DNA of 64,000 nucleotides from contig JAWHQI010000028.1 in the NCBI GenBank assembly GCA_033032865.1, forward strand, positions 8,389,001-8,453,000, given 5' to 3'. Below the pieces are notes generated by a model. It made no database searches. It saw nothing but the letters and a program-made list of their open reading frames with translations, and was not told where the DNA came from. A program made the position numbers and the translations under genes. This document shows positions 61,762 through 64,000 of this stretch, in pieces; positions within the stretch are counted from its first letter, which is position 1, and each line of letters begins with the position of its first letter. This DNA comes from Dactylorhiza incarnata. Taxonomy: Eukaryota; Streptophyta; Magnoliopsida; Asparagales; Orchidaceae.

Positions 61762-64000
61762 AATCCAATAAACGAAGAAACAATTTCGTCCCCGAAATTT
61801 TGGTTGGGCCTATGGGGATCGAAGATCAGATTACCAAAGTCATTCTTCCGAGTATACTTGAATCCCGCTCACCACAAGTGAGGGTCACACTCAATCACAT
61901 TTTATTCCACCCAATATAAATAGGAATAAAGTTATCCAAATTTTAGCCAATTAATTATAATCAGGAAATAAGCTATCCATATTATCAGCTAGCAAGCATA
62001 ATAAACCAAGCAGCCACTAGCCCTGAATTTTCCAAATAAATTCCAAATACTAAAACATGTAGGCAATGTGAAGCTTATAACCTGGAAGGAAATGGGGCAG
62101 ATGTAAACATATAATCCTGGAAAGAAATTCTAGCATATAAATCAAGCAGCTGCTAGTAATAAGCCAACAAATTATATTTATCAAACCTCCCCTCATCATA
62201 AACCTTGGCAGCTAGAGATAAGCCTAGAAATAAATTCATCAACTTTCATTGCACCTTTAATCTAAACCTCTTTAAGATCGGTGACCCCGATACACATGAG
62301 GTTACTACTCGTGCCTCCAGATAAAATTTAGGATCCTCCTCCAAAGGAGTCATGTGCTTTAGATTTGCTAAAAATAAATTGATTCTTCCAATCCCAAGCT
62401 TCGTTATACAAGTAACATGTAGCACTTTCAATATCATCACTTATGTGCATCCAAAAAAAAATTTGCGTTAAACGAGGATGGCCTCAAAGCCAAACGGGTG
62501 ATCAACCATAAAATTCACGATGTCATATCCTTGGGTCAAACCTCAAATACCCAAACAGTTATTTTACCCGCAAGATCGTCTCTCTTATGTATTAAAAAAA
62601 GTAGAAGCAAGCCTCAATCTCATCTTCTCGTACAACCATCATTATCTATTTCATTATCAATTGCTTCTATCAATGTCATCCCGTCCGAGGCAACCATTCA
62701 TACATCACGCATCTTTTACACTTAGCACGGCATCCACTTGATACTAAGTTTCAATAATCGTTATGATCACCTTATAATAATTCACGCAAAAGCCACCAAC
62801 CAAGTCCAGTATCGAGTTATGGCAAAATAATTACAAAGGTCGATCATCATGGATGCTTACCGCTTGACTTAAAATCCATATAATAGTCAAGTCCTGCAAT
62901 CACCCCACCGTACTTGCCTTTCATTATGCCCTTTCAATCCATCAACTACCAAAAATGATGTTACTAGCTCAAGAATTTAAGCTCAGGAAGCTTTTATGTT
63001 TCCAAATAGTTTCCAAATTCCGCACGTGATCATCCGATAATGCTAATCAATTGGTTCCAGTGATATTATGAATCGCTATCGAGGCTCAAAGTAAGGTGAG
63101 TCCATGACTCTACACCTCGCATGGGTTATAATCACATCATTCCCTTCTAGTAACACATGACCTCGAGTCAATTGTTACTTTTGTCTACTCCCGGTTCTAC
63201 TTAGATTTGCTCAGGATTCAAAGATTTGTGCTACTTTTATCTCGTGATTTAATTCATTTCAATTAAGGGCTCCTAAACCGTGAACACAAACCTTATCCAA
63301 TGGTTGGGTTTCGGCACAGAGTCTTTAGAGGACTGCCTTGTCGAGGTAATACAATTACACGTACACCTACCTGCACGTATAGAGACATATTCATATCTTC
63401 TTAAATAAGTAAATGCAACTTATCCTCAATATTCAATTCACGGCGTGTCTCAACACCCTTGACACTCTCCCCCGTATTGAGAGGTTATCACGAATCCAAT
63501 CATCATCGTTTACGTACTATTTAAATAAATAGGATCTACGGGAAAACGAAGTCGGCACGTAAATTGGCCAATAAACGAAGGGACAAGCCCCCGTACATTT
63601 TTGGACTAAAAATTTCTTCCACCGCCCATATGGTACATTCATCTCACATATGAGCACAACCTTAGGGACATATCTTCCTCGACTTAGAGTTCTTACCCTA
63701 TAGATCCCCTTATCGACACACTCATATACCAGCCGTGATGTAGAAATTTAAATTTTACGGCGATGACCAAGCTGCATCTCGTTGTAATGAGAGCATGTGC
63801 AAATAACATCCAATCACCTGGTACATTTATATATGTTTGTACTTAACAAGAGCCAAGGTGCAAGGCCCGGGATGATTTCCCTTCGACGCGAGTTATGCAG
63901 ACTACCAAAAGTAGGGCATACTTCACAATATGATAAACTAAATCAAATCCCTTCCAAGCGCCCTACCATCCCTGCCAACGATCATCCATGGCATGCATGT
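61762..64000 (-). other. Presumed internal or flanking DNA of TEK1
   Basis: Apart from the pol-end-like stretch at 61762-61800 I recognise no coding, LTR, primer site or RNA gene here. The longest frames are about 60-75 codons without known motifs. If the reading of TEK1 is right this should be its pol end; the lack of integrase or chromodomain blocks means either a long non-coding 3' region, heavy decay or another insertion. Confidence 0.45.

Overview
The window is plant nuclear DNA made almost entirely of nested LTR retrotransposons. I see no convincing host gene, tRNA, rRNA, organellar segment or bacterial feature. Flowering-plant origin follows from the lineages: SIRE/Maximus-type Ty1/copia with an extra 3' ORF, and Athila-type, Tat-type (second RNase H) and chromodomain Ty3/gypsy elements. 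I cannot name the species. Labels used below: COP = copia, GYP = chromovirus-like gypsy, ATH = Athila, TAT = Tat, TEK = Tekay/Del-like, SOLO = solo LTR.

Layout. 1-5318 (-): 5' part of COP1a (LTR, PBS, gag, protease, integrase, start of RT), inserted into the gag of a same-family copy, COP1b (5319-6916, -). COP1b itself sits in the extra ORF of COP2a (6917-9402, +; extra ORF and 3' LTR). COP2a interrupts a decayed gypsy RNase H-integrase fragment, GYP1 (9403-10704, +). Next come an Athila LTR with 3' UTR, ATH1 (10705-13337, -), an unassigned LTR/promoter-like stretch (13338-13981), COP2b (13982-16754, +) and the 3' half of a chromodomain element, GYP2 (16755-19958, +). COP3 (20789-40533, +, TSD TATAT) is complete; it is split by GYP3 (22869-30017, -, TSD CATGT), which carries SOLO-D1 (25975-27384, TSD TCACT), and again by SOLO-D2 (33377-34856, TSD CTGAT). 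TAT1 (41154-49592, +) has its 3' LTR cut by ATH2 (49593-57975, -), whose 5' LTR is cut by the 3.8 kb LTR of TEK1 (57976-61761, -). 61762-64000 is probably TEK1 internal or flanking DNA without recognisable coding.

The elements are independent parasites with no common pathway. The perfect 5-bp target duplications give an insertion order: COP3 before GYP3 before SOLO-D1, and TAT1 before ATH2 before TEK1. Most coding regions carry stops of the TGG-to-TAG/TGA or CGA-to-TGA type, as expected from decay of methylated DNA. ATH2 is the best preserved.

The most striking signal is not a gene. In nearly every LTR family here, copia or gypsy, the U3 region upstream of the TATA box holds an array of short, CpG-rich inverted repeats, and each family has its own motif. 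In COP1 and COP3 the LTR motif also recurs inside gag coding sequence, and in COP3 it recurs a third time just before the extra ORF. These arrays are described as the candidate undescribed system.
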